The position numbers were made by a program, and so were the translations under genes. Below the pieces are notes generated by a model. The model had not been told where the DNA came from, ran no database searches, and saw only the letters and a program-made list of their open reading frames with translations. DNA of 64,000 nt from Pseudomonadota bacterium (GTDB lineage: Bacteria > Pseudomonadota > Gammaproteobacteria > Burkholderiales > Thiobacillaceae), in contig JAJZPG010000007.1 in assembly GCA_021811235.1 (NCBI GenBank), positions 58,566 to 122,565 of the forward strand, in the 5' to 3' direction. Positions 46,226 to 55,944 of this stretch are shown one piece after another (within the stretch, counting starts at the first letter, position 1; every line of letters begins with the position of its first letter).

Positions 46226-48064
46226 ATGCTGAAAACCATTGTTCCCGCCGCCCTCGAGTTCAAGGACGGCGTGCCGTATTCCGCTGCCTACGGCGATATC
46301 TACCACTCCGCCGACGGCGGCGCCGGGCAGGCGCGCCAGGTGTTCGTCGCGGGTTGCGGGCTGCCGCACGCGTGGGCGGGGCGCAACCGCTTCGTCGTGC
46401 TGGAGACCGGCTTCGGCACCGGCCTCAACTTCCTGACCACCTGGGCGGCGTGGCGCGACGACCCGGCGCGGCCGGGGCAGCTGCATTTTCTCTCGGTCGA
46501 GAAGCATCCCTTCGGCGCCGACGATCTCGCGCGGCTGCACGCGCAGTGGCCGCAATTCGCCGAGCTGGCGGACGAACTGCGGGCGAACTGGCCGGCGCTG
46601 ACGCCGGGCTTCCACCGCCTCGCGCTCGACGGCGGCCGCGTGCAGCTGACGCTGATGCTGGGCGACGCCGCCGACTGCCTGCCGCAGCTCGAAGCCGCGG
46701 TCGACGCCTTCTATCTCGACGGCTTCGCCCCCGACCGCAACGCCGATCTCTGGCAGGCCGGCCTGTTTCGCGAGCTGACGCGCCTGGCGCGGCCGGGTGC
46801 GACGGCGGCGACCTACACCGTGGCGGCGGCGGTGCGGGAGGGCCTGGAGCAGGCCGGCTTCGCCTGCGAGAAGCGCGCCGGCTACGGCCGCAAGCGGCAT
46901 TGTCTCGCCGCGCGCTTCAGGGGCGAGCCAGCGCGCGCCGCCGCCCGGTCGCCGCAGCAGGTCGCCGTCGTCGGCGCCGGCGTGGCGGGCTGTGCGACGG
47001 CGCACGCGCTGGCGCGGCGCGGCATCGCCGTGACGCTGCTGGAGCGCGCCGACGGCATCGGGCAGGGTGCGTCGGGTAATCCGGTGGCGGTGTTCCGCCC
47101 GGTCATTTCGCGCGACGACAATCGCGCTGCGCGCCTCACCCGCGCCGCCTTCCTGCACGACCTGCGCGCCTGGGCGGCGCTCGGCGAAGGGCTGCTGTGG
47201 GCGCGCTGCGGCGTGCTGCACCTGGCGAAGGACGCCGAGGCGGCGATCAAGCAGCGGCAGGCGCTGCACGACACCGCGCCGCCGGCGGACTACGCGCGCT
47301 GGGTCGAGCTCGACGCGGCGCGCGAACTGGCCAACTGGCCGGTCGCCGCACCCGGCGTGTTCTATCCGACCGCGGGCTGGGTGGTGCCGGCGAGCCTGAA
47401 TCGCGCCTGGCTCGACCATCCGGCGATCCGCCTGCAGACCGGCGCCGGCGTGGCGCGGCTGCAGCGTGCGGCAGCCGGCTGGCAGCTGTTCGATGCCGCC
47501 GGTGCCGTGCTCGCCGAGGCGGATGCCGTGGTGCTGGCGAACGCGCGCGACGCCGCGGCGCTGGCGCCGGACGAGGGCTGGCCGCTGCACACCGTGCGCG
47601 GCCAGATCACCCGGCTGCCGCCCGGCTCCCTGCCGGAACTGGCGCGGGTGGTGTCGCGCGAGGGCTATGTGGCGCCGGGTACCCTGAAGGGCACAAGCAC
47701 GGGGCAGCCGCTGGTCGGCGCCACCTACGAACACGACGACGACGACACCGCGCCGCGTGCGGCGAGCGACGCGGCCAACCTGGCGCGGCTGGAAGCGATC
47801 CTGCCGGGGGCGGGATCGCGCTTCGCGGCGGAGGCGGTGAGCGGGCGGGCGTCGCTGCGCGCGACCCTCCCGGACCGTCTGCCGCTGGTCGGGGCGGTCG
47901 GGGAGGAACCGGGGCTGTACGTGGCGGCGGGCTATGCCTCGCGCGGGGTGGTGTGGGCGGGATTACTGGGCGAGGTGCTGGCCGACGCGATGACGGCGCA
48001 GCCCTTGCCGCTGGAGGCGGACCTGCTGCGGGCGATTTCGCCCGCGCGGTTCAGGCGGCGGTAA
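46226..48064 (+). CDS. mnmC: Bifunctional tRNA wobble-uridine modification enzyme MnmC
   Basis: 612 residues. The N-terminal methyltransferase (about 1-235) has the SAM loop LETGFGTGLNFL and the YLDGFAPDRN motif. The C-terminal FAD domain starts at VAVVGAGVAGCATAHALARRG. It converts cmnm5s2U to mnm5s2U at tRNA wobble positions. The 3' end overlaps the convergent flgN by 14 bases. Confidence 0.94.
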   Translation: MLKTIVPAALEFKDGVPYSAAYGDIYHSADGGAGQARQVFVAGCGLPHAWAGRNRFVVLETGFGTGLNFLTTWAAWRDDPARPGQLHFLSVEKHPFGADDLARLHAQWPQFAELADELRANWPALTPGFHRLALDGGRVQLTLMLGDAADCLPQLEAAVDAFYLDGFAPDRNADLWQAGLFRELTRLARPGATAATYTVAAAVREGLEQAGFACEKRAGYGRKRHCLAARFRGEPARAAARSPQQVAVVGAGVAGCATAHALARRGIAVTLLERADGIGQGASGNPVAVFRPVISRDDNRAARLTRAAFLHDLRAWAALGEGLLWARCGVLHLAKDAEAAIKQRQALHDTAPPADYARWVELDAARELANWPVAAPGVFYPTAGWVVPASLNRAWLDHPAIRLQTGAGVARLQRAAAGWQLFDAAGAVLAEADAVVLANARDAAALAPDEGWPLHTVRGQITRLPPGSLPELARVVSREGYVAPGTLKGTSTGQPLVGATYEHDDDDTAPRAASDAANLARLEAILPGAGSRFAAEAVSGRASLRATLPDRLPLVGAVGEEPGLYVAAGYASRGVVWAGLLGEVLADAMTAQPLPLEADLLRAISPARFRRR

Positions 48065-48533
48065 GCGGCTTGCCGGTGCGCGAGGCGACGGCGAGGCCGT
48101 CCTGGTCGTACAGGCCGGCCTGGTTGGTGGCGGCGTGGACCAGCACATTGAGTGCCTGGCGGGTGGAGGCCAGGCGCAGTTCGATCAGGGCGCCGATGCG
48201 CTGGTTGGCGGCCCGGGCCTGCGTTTCCATTTCGCACAGTGCCTGCCAGCGCGTGCGCGCTTCGGGTTGGCCGAGCTGAGCGAGCCACGCCTCCATGCCG
48301 GCGTGATCGGGCGCGTAGCCTGCTGCCTGCAATTCCTCGCGGCGGGTGCGCGCCAGATTGCCCAGGGTTTGCAGTTGCGCCAGCTTGGAGGCATTCAGTT
48401 CCGCCAGGCGGTCGGCGGCGCCATTGACGAGGGCGCGCTCCTCTTCCGCCAGCAGGTTCAGCAGCGCCTGCCAGGCTGCGCTCTCCGAGGTCAGCCGGGC
48501 GAGCTGGACGGCGCCGGACTCATTTGGCGACAT
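48051..48533 (-). CDS. flgN: Flagellar export chaperone FlgN
   Basis: 160 residues, helical FlgN family. The N-half (ALLNLLAEEERALVNGAADRLAELNASKLAQLQTL) is typical. It binds FlgK and FlgL before export. The start lies 14 bases inside the end of flgM with AAGGAG in the flgM coding sequence, so the two are coupled. Convergent overlap with mnmC. Confidence 0.88.
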   Translation of the reverse strand: MSPNESGAVQLARLTSESAAWQALLNLLAEEERALVNGAADRLAELNASKLAQLQTLGNLARTRREELQAAGYAPDHAGMEAWLAQLGQPEARTRWQALCEMETQARAANQRIGALIELRLASTRQALNVLVHAATNQAGLYDQDGLAVASRTGKPLTAA

Positions 48534-48819
48534 GCAGCATCTCCTTCACCGAGTCGAGCAGGCTGCCGGCGATGTTGTCGGTATTGATGCTGTATTGCCC
48601 GGATGCGATGGCCTGCTTGATGCTGTCGACGCGTGCGCGGTCGACCACTGGAATCGCCGCCAGCTGGGCTTCCAGTTCCTTCAGCTGGGCCGCGCGCGGG
48701 CTCAGGGTGACGTCGGTCTGCTGGGGCGTGTCCGTCTGGGTCTTGGCACCTCCCTGCGCCGCGCGGTTGTCGGCGGCAAGCGGCAGCGAAATCGGCTTCA
48801 TGCCAGGATCAATTTTCAT
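48520..48819 (-). CDS. flgM: Anti-sigma-28 factor FlgM
   Basis: 99 residues. MKID start, disordered N-terminus, then the sigma-28-binding region (LSPRAAQLKELEAQLAAIPVVDRARVDSIKQAIASGQY) and the terminal helix LLDSVKEMLHVAK. It holds FliA inactive until it is exported through the finished hook. Genome position between flgA and flgN is standard. Its own upstream site is sigma-70 like. Confidence 0.95.
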   Translation of the reverse strand: MKIDPGMKPISLPLAADNRAAQGGAKTQTDTPQQTDVTLSPRAAQLKELEAQLAAIPVVDRARVDSIKQAIASGQYSINTDNIAGSLLDSVKEMLHVAK

Positions 48820-48847
48820 GGCGGCTTCCTGTGTCGGGTCGGGGTGA

Positions 48848-48876
48848 CATATATCAAGCTACCTCTGTAACGTCAA
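48848..48876 (-). promoter_or_regulatory. Candidate sigma-70 promoter of flgM-flgN
   Basis: Minus strand: TTGACG (48871-48876), 17 bases, TATATG (48848-48853), 29 bases before flgM. No sigma-28 site is seen here. Confidence 0.5.
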
Positions 48877-48904
48877 TTTGGCGGTTTCCTGAACCGGGTC
48901 CGGT

Positions 48905-49612
48905 TCAAAAGGAGACGACCACCTGTTGGCCGTCCTCGGCAACGCCGCTGACCACCTGGCCGGAGCGGGTTTTCACCCGCACCCGGTCGCCGCGGCCCGC
49001 ATTGGCCAGCGCCTGGCCTTCGCTCTGCACCGAAAATCCCGGGCCGTTCAGCACCAGGCGGGTGGTCTGGCCCTGCTGCACCACCAGGGGCGGGCGCAGT
49101 AGGGCCGTGCGCAGCGGCGCACCTGCCGCCAGCCCGGACACCGTGCGGTAGCCGAGCAGCGCGCCGGGGTCGGTGGCGACGTCGGCCGGCAGGCTGCCGA
49201 GGTCGCCCTCGCGCAGCGCGATGTCGGCGGCGGTCACCACGTGATTGGGAGGCAGGGGCGCGCGGGTGACGGCATACGCGGCGATCAGCTGGACCTGGGC
49301 GGGCAGGTAGACCGTCCAGGTCTGCGGCGCCAGGCAGCGCACCCCGACCGAGAACTTGCCGATGCCGCGGCTGCCCGGGGGCTGGAAGGCGTCGAGCGCG
49401 GAACAGGCGGGCAACACGGCGCGCGGCGGCTTCACCTGGATGCGCACCTGGCCCGGCAGGCCGGTGGTCTGCGTCTTCAGGAAACGCTCGGCGTGCGACT
49501 GCACGGCGGCCGGATCCTGCGGGCCGGCGGCCTGGACGCCGGCCGCCAGGCAGCCGGCAAGGGCGGCCAGCCATGGCGCCAGACTGCGGGCAGGGGGTGA
49601 TTCGGTTGCCAT
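48905..49612 (-). CDS. flgA: Flagellar basal body P-ring assembly chaperone FlgA
   Basis: 235 residues. A signal peptide (LAPWLAALAGCLAAGVQA) precedes SAF-type beta-clip domains. The C-terminal domain is conserved (GQTTRLVLNGPGFSVQSEGQALANAGRGDRVRVK). It helps FlgI form the P ring in the periplasm. ATG 49612 follows GAGGAG. It is divergent from flgB. Confidence 0.93.
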   Translation of the reverse strand: MATESPPARSLAPWLAALAGCLAAGVQAAGPQDPAAVQSHAERFLKTQTTGLPGQVRIQVKPPRAVLPACSALDAFQPPGSRGIGKFSVGVRCLAPQTWTVYLPAQVQLIAAYAVTRAPLPPNHVVTAADIALREGDLGSLPADVATDPGALLGYRTVSGLAAGAPLRTALLRPPLVVQQGQTTRLVLNGPGFSVQSEGQALANAGRGDRVRVKTRSGQVVSGVAEDGQQVVVSF

Positions 49613-49670
49613 CTCGACTCCTCGGCTCAGCTTCTCACATGGCCGCATTGTAGGGAGCGGGGCGCGATCC

Positions 49671-49704
49671 TAAACGGTGAAATGAACGGGCTTTTTGCCG
49701 TTTA
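49671..49704. promoter_or_regulatory. Inverted repeat in the flgA-flgB divergent promoter region
   Basis: TAAACGG at 49671-49677 and CCGTTTA at 49698-49704 face each other across 20 bases, in the gap that must hold both divergent promoters. It may be an operator. Confidence 0.35.
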
Positions 49705-49781
49705 TCGTTCGATTGGATGGACAGGCGCGTGTCTAGGATGCAGTCATCGTAAAAGGCCTTGCGGCCCCGGAGGTGACGACC

Positions 49782-50189
49782 ATGCTGAACCGGTTGGATG
49801 ACATGCTGAATTTCCACGCCCAGGCGCTGCGCATCCGCGAACAGCGCCAGCAGGTGCTGGCGTCGAACATCGCCAACGCCGACACGCCCAACTACAAGGC
49901 ACGCGACCTGGACTTCAAGAGTGCGCTGCAGGGCGCGCTCAAGGGGACGCCGGCCACCGGCGGCGTGACGCTGGCGGCGACCGCCTCCGGCCACCTGGGG
50001 GGCAAGCCCGGGCTGGCTGCCGACGCGGCACTGCAGTACCGCACGCCGGCGCAAGGCAACGTCGACGGCAACACGGTGGACGTCGACGCCGAGCGCGCCG
50101 CCTTCGCCGAGAACACCATTCAATACGAATTCAACCTGACCCGCATCAACCAGCAGCTCAAGGGCCTGCTGGAGGCGATCAAGGGATAA
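49782..50189 (+). CDS. flgB: Flagellar basal-body rod protein FlgB
   Basis: 135 residues. The rod-family N-terminal signature VLASNIANADTPNYKARDLDF is clear. ATG at 49782 is eight bases after GGAGG; an in-frame GTG at 49773 overlaps that site. Proximal rod subunit and first gene of flgBCDEFGHIJ. Confidence 0.96.
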   Translation: MLNRLDDMLNFHAQALRIREQRQQVLASNIANADTPNYKARDLDFKSALQGALKGTPATGGVTLAATASGHLGGKPGLAADAALQYRTPAQGNVDGNTVDVDAERAAFAENTIQYEFNLTRINQQLKGLLEAIKG

Positions 50190-50200
50190 TGGAGTAGGCC

Positions 50201-50605
50201 ATGTCGCTCTTCAACATCTTCAACGTCGCCGGCTCGGCCATGAACGCGCAGTCGCAGCGGCTCAACACCGTCGCCAGCAACCTCGCCAACGCCGACAGCG
50301 CCACCAGTTCGACCGGCGAAGCCTACCGGGCCAAGCAGGTGGTGTTTGCCGCCACCCCGGTCGGCGAGAACGGCGCCACCGGCGTCAACGTCGCGGCGGT
50401 GGTCGAGGATCCGTCGCCGATGCGGCAGATGTACGACCCCAAGAATCCGCTCGCCGACGACAAGGGCTACGTCACCATGCCCAACGTCAACGTGGTGGAG
50501 GAGATGGTCAACATGATTTCCGCCTCGCGCTCGTACCAGTCGAACGTGGAAATGATGAACACGACCAAGACCCTGCTGCTGAAGACCCTGAACATAGGCC
50601 AGTGA
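50201..50605 (+). CDS. flgC: Flagellar basal-body rod protein FlgC
   Basis: 134 residues with the rod signature ([15 protein letters not shown]) and C-terminal [26 protein letters not shown]. Proximal rod subunit, 11 bases after flgB. Confidence 0.96.
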   Translation: MSLFNIFNVAGSAMNAQSQRLNTVASNLANADSATSSTGEAYRAKQVVFAATPVGENGATGVNVAAVVEDPSPMRQMYDPKNPLADDKGYVTMPNVNVVEEMVNMISASRSYQSNVEMMNTTKTLLLKTLNIGQ

Positions 50606-50634
50606 GCCGCCTGAATTCCTGACGAGGACATCCC

Positions 50635-51300
50635 ATGAGTACGGTACAAGACGCAAGCAATGTCAGCAGCCTGTTCGGCGCCGGCGCTTCCAAGACCGCG
50701 AAGAGCAGCACCGAAGAGACCCAGAACCGCTTCCTGAGCCTGCTGGTCGCGCAGCTGAAGAACCAGGATCCGCTGAATCCGCTCGACAACGCCCAGGTGA
50801 CCAGCCAGATGGCCCAGCTGTCGACGGTGCAGGGCATCGAGGACATGAACAAGAGCCTGGCCGCGCTCGCCGCCAGCATGGGTGCCAACCAGATGGGCCA
50901 GGCCGCCAGCCTGATCGGCCGCGGCGTGCTGGTGCCCGGCAACACGGTGAGTCCGTCCCAGCTGGAGGACGTGATGGGATTCGAACTGTCGCGTTCGGCC
51001 GATTCGGTGAACATCGACATCCTCGATTCCAGCGGCAATGTGGTTCGCCACCTCGACCTCGGGCCGCGTGACACCGGCGTCAACGTGCTGGCCTGGGACG
51101 GCCTGACCGGAAGCGGCGCCGCCGCGCCGGCAGGCGAGTACACCTTCAAGGTCAACGCCGTGCAGGGGGGGCAGGCAGTGAGCAGCACCGCCCTCAACCT
51201 CGGCGTGGTGAACAGCGTGTCGCAGAACAGCCAGGGCGTGCAGCTCAACCTGGCCGGCAACAAGAGCGTGGGGTATGCCGAGATCCGGCAGATTTTCTGA
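50635..51300 (+). CDS. flgD: Flagellar hook assembly protein (hook cap) FlgD
   Basis: 221 residues. The conserved N-terminal FlgD region FLSLLVAQLKNQDPLNPLDNAQVTSQMAQLSTVQGIE and a C-terminal Ig-like/tudor-like domain are present. It caps the growing hook. Confidence 0.95.
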   Translation: MSTVQDASNVSSLFGAGASKTAKSSTEETQNRFLSLLVAQLKNQDPLNPLDNAQVTSQMAQLSTVQGIEDMNKSLAALAASMGANQMGQAASLIGRGVLVPGNTVSPSQLEDVMGFELSRSADSVNIDILDSSGNVVRHLDLGPRDTGVNVLAWDGLTGSGAAAPAGEYTFKVNAVQGGQAVSSTALNLGVVNSVSQNSQGVQLNLAGNKSVGYAEIRQIF

Positions 51301-51355
51301 TCGGGCCTGAACGGGCCGGACGGGTAGTGACAGCAGTCATATAAAGGAGCAGAAC

Positions 51356-52588
51356 ATGAGTTTTCAGCAAGGCTTGAGCGGACTCAACGCCGCCGCAAAG
51401 AACCTGGATGCCATCGGCAACAACGTCGCCAACTCCAGCACGGTCGGATTCAAGCAGTCGCAGGTGCAGTTCGCCGACGTGTATGCCAACTCCCTGACCG
51501 GATCGGGCGGTTCCAACATCGGCATCGGCACCAAGGTGGCGGCGCTGGCCCAGCAGTTCACCCAGGGCAACATCACCTCGACCAACAACCCGCTGGATAT
51601 CGCCATCAACGGCAACGGCTTTTTCCGCATGGACAACAACGGCGAGATCACCTACCAGCGCAACGGCCAGTTCCAGCTCGACCGCCTGGGCTACATCGTC
51701 ACCCCGGGCGGCGCCCAGCTGACCGGCTATACCGCCAGTGCCAGCGGCGTGCTGTCGACCGGTTCGCCGGCGCCGATCAGCATCAGTACGTCCGATCTGG
51801 CGCCGCAGGTCACGAGTGAAGTCAATGCCGTGCTCAATCTGGACTCCAGCGTGACCGCGCTGCCGGCGGCCTCGTTCAACATGAACGATCCCACCACCTT
51901 CCACAACTCGACCTCGGTTTCCATCTACGACAGCCTGGGCAACCAGCACACCATGCAGACCTATTACGTGAAGACGGGTGCCGGCGCCTGGAGCGTGTTC
52001 GCGTCGGTCGACGGCACGCCCGTTGGATACGTGCCGCCCGCTGCGCCGGTCGCCGTCGGCACGCTCGCCTTCAACAGCAGTGGCGCGCTGACCACCGCCA
52101 TGCCGATGACCATTCCGGTGGCCGTCAGCACCGGTGCAACCACGCCTTTCAACGTGGACGTCGACTACACCGGCACCACCCAGTTCGGCTCCGCCTTCAG
52201 CGTCAACACGTTGAACCAGGACGGTTTCACGTCGGGACGCCTGTCGGGCTTCAGCGTCGGTGCCGACGGCATCATCCAGGGCCGCTATACCAACGGCCAG
52301 TCGGCCGTGCTGGGCCAGGTCGTGCTGGCGAGCTTTGCCAACCCCAACGGCCTGCAGCCCATTGGCAACAACATGTGGGCGGAGACCGCGACCTCGGGCG
52401 CCCCGCTGGTGGGCTCCCCGGATTCCGGCAACCTGGGCGTGCTGCAGTCGTCGGCGGTGGAGGATTCCAACGTCGACCTCACCGCCGAACTGGTCAACAT
52501 GATCACCGCCCAGCGTGTCTACCAGGCCAATGCGCAGACCATCAAGACGCAGGACGCCGTGATGCAGACGCTGGTCAACCTGCGTTGA
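51356..52588 (+). CDS. flgE: Flagellar hook protein FlgE
   Basis: 410 residues. N-terminal SFQQGLSGLNAAAKNLDAIGNNVANSSTVGFK and C-terminal SNVDLTAELVNMITAQRVYQANAQTIKT are family hallmarks, with the variable hook domain between. It follows a strong AAAGGAG site, fitting high expression. Confidence 0.96.
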   Translation: MSFQQGLSGLNAAAKNLDAIGNNVANSSTVGFKQSQVQFADVYANSLTGSGGSNIGIGTKVAALAQQFTQGNITSTNNPLDIAINGNGFFRMDNNGEITYQRNGQFQLDRLGYIVTPGGAQLTGYTASASGVLSTGSPAPISISTSDLAPQVTSEVNAVLNLDSSVTALPAASFNMNDPTTFHNSTSVSIYDSLGNQHTMQTYYVKTGAGAWSVFASVDGTPVGYVPPAAPVAVGTLAFNSSGALTTAMPMTIPVAVSTGATTPFNVDVDYTGTTQFGSAFSVNTLNQDGFTSGRLSGFSVGADGIIQGRYTNGQSAVLGQVVLASFANPNGLQPIGNNMWAETATSGAPLVGSPDSGNLGVLQSSAVEDSNVDLTAELVNMITAQRVYQANAQTIKTQDAVMQTLVNLR

Positions 52589-52608
52589 TGACGTAAAGGG
52601 AGGGGCGC

Positions 52609-53349
52609 ATGGACCGTCTCATCTACACCGCCATGACCGGCGCCAAGCAGGCGCTGGAAAAGCAGGCGACCACCTCGCACAACCTGGCGAACGCGACGAC
52701 CACGGGTTTCCGGGCGCAGATCGACCAGTTCCGTGCGGTGCCGGTACAGGGTGCGCCGCTCGCCACCCGCGCCTTCGTGGTCGATTCCACCACCGGCAGC
52801 GACTTCCGCGCCGGCGCGATCCAGCACACCGGGCGCGAGCTCGACGTGGCGGTACAGGGCGACGGCTGGATCGCGGTGCAGGCGCCCGACGGCAGCGAGG
52901 CCTACACCCGCAACGGCAGCCTGAAGATGGACGAGAACGGCGTGCTGCTCACCCGCGACGGCCTGACCGTGCTGGGCGACGGCGGCCCGCTGTCGATCCC
53001 GCCCGGCCGCAACATCGCGCTGGGCAAGGACGGCACGCTTTCCCTGGTGCCCGACGGTTCGACCGCCACCGGCATCACCTCGATCGGCCGCCTGAAGCTG
53101 GTGAATCCGCCGCAAGCCGACCTGGTTCGCGGCGACGACGGCCTGTTCCGCCTGAAGGACGGCAACGCGGCCGAGGTCGACCCCAAGGTGACGCTGGTCA
53201 GCGGCGCGCTGGAGTCCTCCAACGTCAACGTCGTCGACGAGATGGTCAACATGATTTCCCTGGCGCGCCAGTTCGACATGCACATGAAGATGCTGCAGAA
53301 CGCCGAGACCAACGACAGCAAGGCAACGCAGCTGCTGAGCGTGGGTTGA
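52609..53349 (+). CDS. flgF: Flagellar basal-body rod protein FlgF
   Basis: 246 residues, FlgF/FlgG family. [35 protein letters not shown] at the start and [26 protein letters not shown] at the end. Proximal rod subunit. Confidence 0.95.
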   Translation: MDRLIYTAMTGAKQALEKQATTSHNLANATTTGFRAQIDQFRAVPVQGAPLATRAFVVDSTTGSDFRAGAIQHTGRELDVAVQGDGWIAVQAPDGSEAYTRNGSLKMDENGVLLTRDGLTVLGDGGPLSIPPGRNIALGKDGTLSLVPDGSTATGITSIGRLKLVNPPQADLVRGDDGLFRLKDGNAAEVDPKVTLVSGALESSNVNVVDEMVNMISLARQFDMHMKMLQNAETNDSKATQLLSVG

Positions 53350-53377
53350 AAAAAGACTGTTATTTAAAGGAGCCGAC

Positions 53378-54160
53378 ATGATTCGCTCACTGTGGATTGC
53401 CAAGACCGGTCTGGATGCGCAGCAGACGCAGATGGATGTGATTTCCAACAACCTGGCCAACGTCAGCACCAGCGGCTTCAAGCGCGCACGGGCGGTGTTC
53501 GAGGACCTGCTGTACCAGACCATCCGCCAGCCCGGTGCGCAGTCGTCCGAGCAGACGCAGCTGCCGTCCGGCCTGCAGATCGGCACCGGGGTGAAGCCGG
53601 TCGCCACCGAGCGCATCTTCACCCAGGGCAACCTGCAGCAGACCGGCAACGCCAAGGACGTGGCGATCCAGGGCAACGGCTTCTTCCAGGTGCTGATGCC
53701 GGACGGCACCACCGCCTACACCCGTGACGGTTCCTTCATGTCCGACGCCAACGGCCAGATGGTCACCGCCAGCGGCTACGCGGTGCAGCCGGCGATCACC
53801 ATCCCGGCCGATGCGCAGAGCCTGACCATCGCGCGCGACGGCACCGTGTCGGTGACGCAGCCCGGTTCGTCGACGCCGGTGACCATCGGCACCCTGCAGC
53901 TGGCGATGTTCGTCAACCCCGCCGGCCTGCAGAGCCTGGGCGAGAACCTCTACGCCGAGACCGCGTCGTCGGGCACGCCGAGCTCCACCGCGCCGGGCAG
54001 CAACGGCGCCGGCGTGCTCAACCAGGGCTACGTCGAGACCTCGAACGTCAACGTGGTGGAAGAGCTGGTCAACATGATCCAGACCCAGCGCGCGTACGAA
54101 ATCAACAGCAAGGCGATCTCGACATCCGACCAGATGCTGCAGCGCCTGACCCAGCTCTGA
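53378..54160 (+). CDS. flgG: Flagellar distal rod protein FlgG
   Basis: 260 residues, the standard length. Begins [35 protein letters not shown] and ends [41 protein letters not shown] site upstream. Confidence 0.97.
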   Translation: MIRSLWIAKTGLDAQQTQMDVISNNLANVSTSGFKRARAVFEDLLYQTIRQPGAQSSEQTQLPSGLQIGTGVKPVATERIFTQGNLQQTGNAKDVAIQGNGFFQVLMPDGTTAYTRDGSFMSDANGQMVTASGYAVQPAITIPADAQSLTIARDGTVSVTQPGSSTPVTIGTLQLAMFVNPAGLQSLGENLYAETASSGTPSSTAPGSNGAGVLNQGYVETSNVNVVEELVNMIQTQRAYEINSKAISTSDQMLQRLTQL

Positions 54161-54168
54161 GGCCGGCC

Positions 54169-54837
54169 ATGAACATCACGCGTGCGATCGGCGTGCTGGG
54201 CATGCTGCTGGGGCTGGCGGGCTGCGGCACCGCGCCGTCTTCCATCGTCGAGCAGCCGACCACCGCGCGCCCGCAGGCGCAGCCGGCGCAGGTCGCCGGC
54301 AACGGCGCCATCTACCAGGCCGCGGCCTACCGTCCCCTGTTCGAGGACCGGCGCGCCCGCCACGTCGGCGACGTGCTGACCATCGTCATCAACGAGAAGA
54401 CCCAGGCCGGCAAGCAGGCTTCGTCCAGCGGATCGAAGACCAGCGCGGTCGACTCGTCGATCAGCGCGGTGGCCGGACTGCCGCTCAAGACCATGCAGGG
54501 CATCGGGGTGAACGCCGAGGCGTCGAACGAGTACGAGGACGAATCCAAGCTCAATTCAGGCAACACCTTCAGCGGCAGCGTCACCGTCACGGTGACCGAG
54601 GTGCTGCCCAACGGCAACCTGGTCGTCGCCGGCGAGAAGCAGATCGGCCTCGACAAAGGCACCGAATACATCCGCCTGTCCGGCGTGGTGCAGCCCGATA
54701 CCATCCAGGCAGGCAACACCGTGTCGTCGGCCAAGGTGGCGGACGCGCGCATCGAATACCGTACCAGCGCCAAGTTCGACAAGGCCGAAATGATGAACTG
54801 GCTGGGCCGTTTCTTCCTCAGTTTCATTCCGCTGTAA
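54169..54837 (+). CDS. flgH: Flagellar L-ring lipoprotein FlgH
   Basis: 222 residues. A signal peptide with lipobox LAGC is followed by the FlgH core (YRPLFEDRRARHVGDVLTIVINE). It forms the outer-membrane L ring. Confidence 0.96.
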   Translation: MNITRAIGVLGMLLGLAGCGTAPSSIVEQPTTARPQAQPAQVAGNGAIYQAAAYRPLFEDRRARHVGDVLTIVINEKTQAGKQASSSGSKTSAVDSSISAVAGLPLKTMQGIGVNAEASNEYEDESKLNSGNTFSGSVTVTVTEVLPNGNLVVAGEKQIGLDKGTEYIRLSGVVQPDTIQAGNTVSSAKVADARIEYRTSAKFDKAEMMNWLGRFFLSFIPL

Positions 54838-54846
54838 GGGGGTACC

Positions 54847-55944
54847 ATGAAGCTGCCGCACTTCTTCCTGTTGGCTGCGCTGGCGCTCTCCGGCACCGCG
54901 CACGCCGAGCGCATCAAGGACATCGCCGCCATCCAGGGCGTGCGCACCAACCAGCTGGTCGGCTACGGCCTGGTGGTGGGTCTCGACGGCACCGGCGACC
55001 AGACCACGCAGACGCCGTTCACCACCCAGAGCATCGCCAACATGCTGACGCAGATGGGCGTCAATCTGCCGCCCGGCATCAACATGCAGCTGAAGAACGT
55101 CGCCGCGGTGATGGTGACCGCCGACCTGCCGCCTTTCGCCCAGGCCGGTCAGGGCATCGACATCACCGTGTCGTCGATCGGCAATGCCAAAAGCCTGCGC
55201 GGCGGCACCCTGGTGCTGACCCCGTTGAAGGGCGCCGACGGCCAAGTCTACGCGATGGCGCAGGGCAGCCTGGTGGTGAGCGGCGCGGGGGCCTCGGCCA
55301 ACGGCAGCAAGGCGCAGATCAACCACCTGTCGGTCGGCCTCATCCCTGCCGGCGCCACGGTCGAGCGCACCGTCGCCACCGCATTGGGCGAGGGTGGCCA
55401 CATCAACATCGAATTGCGTCAGAGCGACTTCACCACCGCCAGCCGCGTGGTCGACGCCGTCAACGCACGCTTCGGCCAGGACAGTGCGCGCGCGCTGAAC
55501 GGCCGCGTCATCCAGGTGAAGACCCCGGTCGGCGCCAGCGAGCGCGTCGCCTTCCTCGGTGCGATCGAGAGCCTCGACGTCAGCCCGGCGCAGGCGATGG
55601 CCAAGGTCATCATCAACGCCCGCACCGGTTCGGTGGTGATGAACCAGAAGGTCACGCTCGACCCCAGCGCGGTATCGCACGGCAACCTCTCGGTGATCAT
55701 CAGCAGCGAGCCGGTGATCAGCCAGCCGGCGCCGTTCTCGCAGGGCCAGACGGTGGTCGCCGCGCAGTCGCAGATCGAAATCCGCCAGCAACCGGGCGAA
55801 GTCATGCTGCTGAAGGGCGGCGCCTCGCTCGCCGACGTGGTGAAGGCGCTCAATTCCATCGGCGCCACCCCGCAGGACCTGCTGGCCATTCTGCAGGCGC
55901 TAAAGGCGTCGGGCGCGCTGCGTGCCGAGCTGGAGGTGATTTGA
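54847..55944 (+). CDS. flgI: Flagellar P-ring protein FlgI
   Basis: 365 residues. A signal peptide (to about residue 20, AHA) precedes ERIKDIAAIQGVRTNQLVGYGLVVGLDGTGD. The C-terminus LADVVKALNSIGATPQDLLAILQALK is conserved. Periplasmic P ring. Confidence 0.97.
   Translation: MKLPHFFLLAALALSGTAHAERIKDIAAIQGVRTNQLVGYGLVVGLDGTGDQTTQTPFTTQSIANMLTQMGVNLPPGINMQLKNVAAVMVTADLPPFAQAGQGIDITVSSIGNAKSLRGGTLVLTPLKGADGQVYAMAQGSLVVSGAGASANGSKAQINHLSVGLIPAGATVERTVATALGEGGHINIELRQSDFTTASRVVDAVNARFGQDSARALNGRVIQVKTPVGASERVAFLGAIESLDVSPAQAMAKVIINARTGSVVMNQKVTLDPSAVSHGNLSVIISSEPVISQPAPFSQGQTVVAAQSQIEIRQQPGEVMLLKGGASLADVVKALNSIGATPQDLLAILQALKASGALRAELEVI

Noticed and set aside
49671..49704. Reading TAAACGGT and GCCGTTTA as a sigma-28 promoter for flgB
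   Set aside because: The spacer would be 18 bases, not about 11. Kept only as an inverted repeat.
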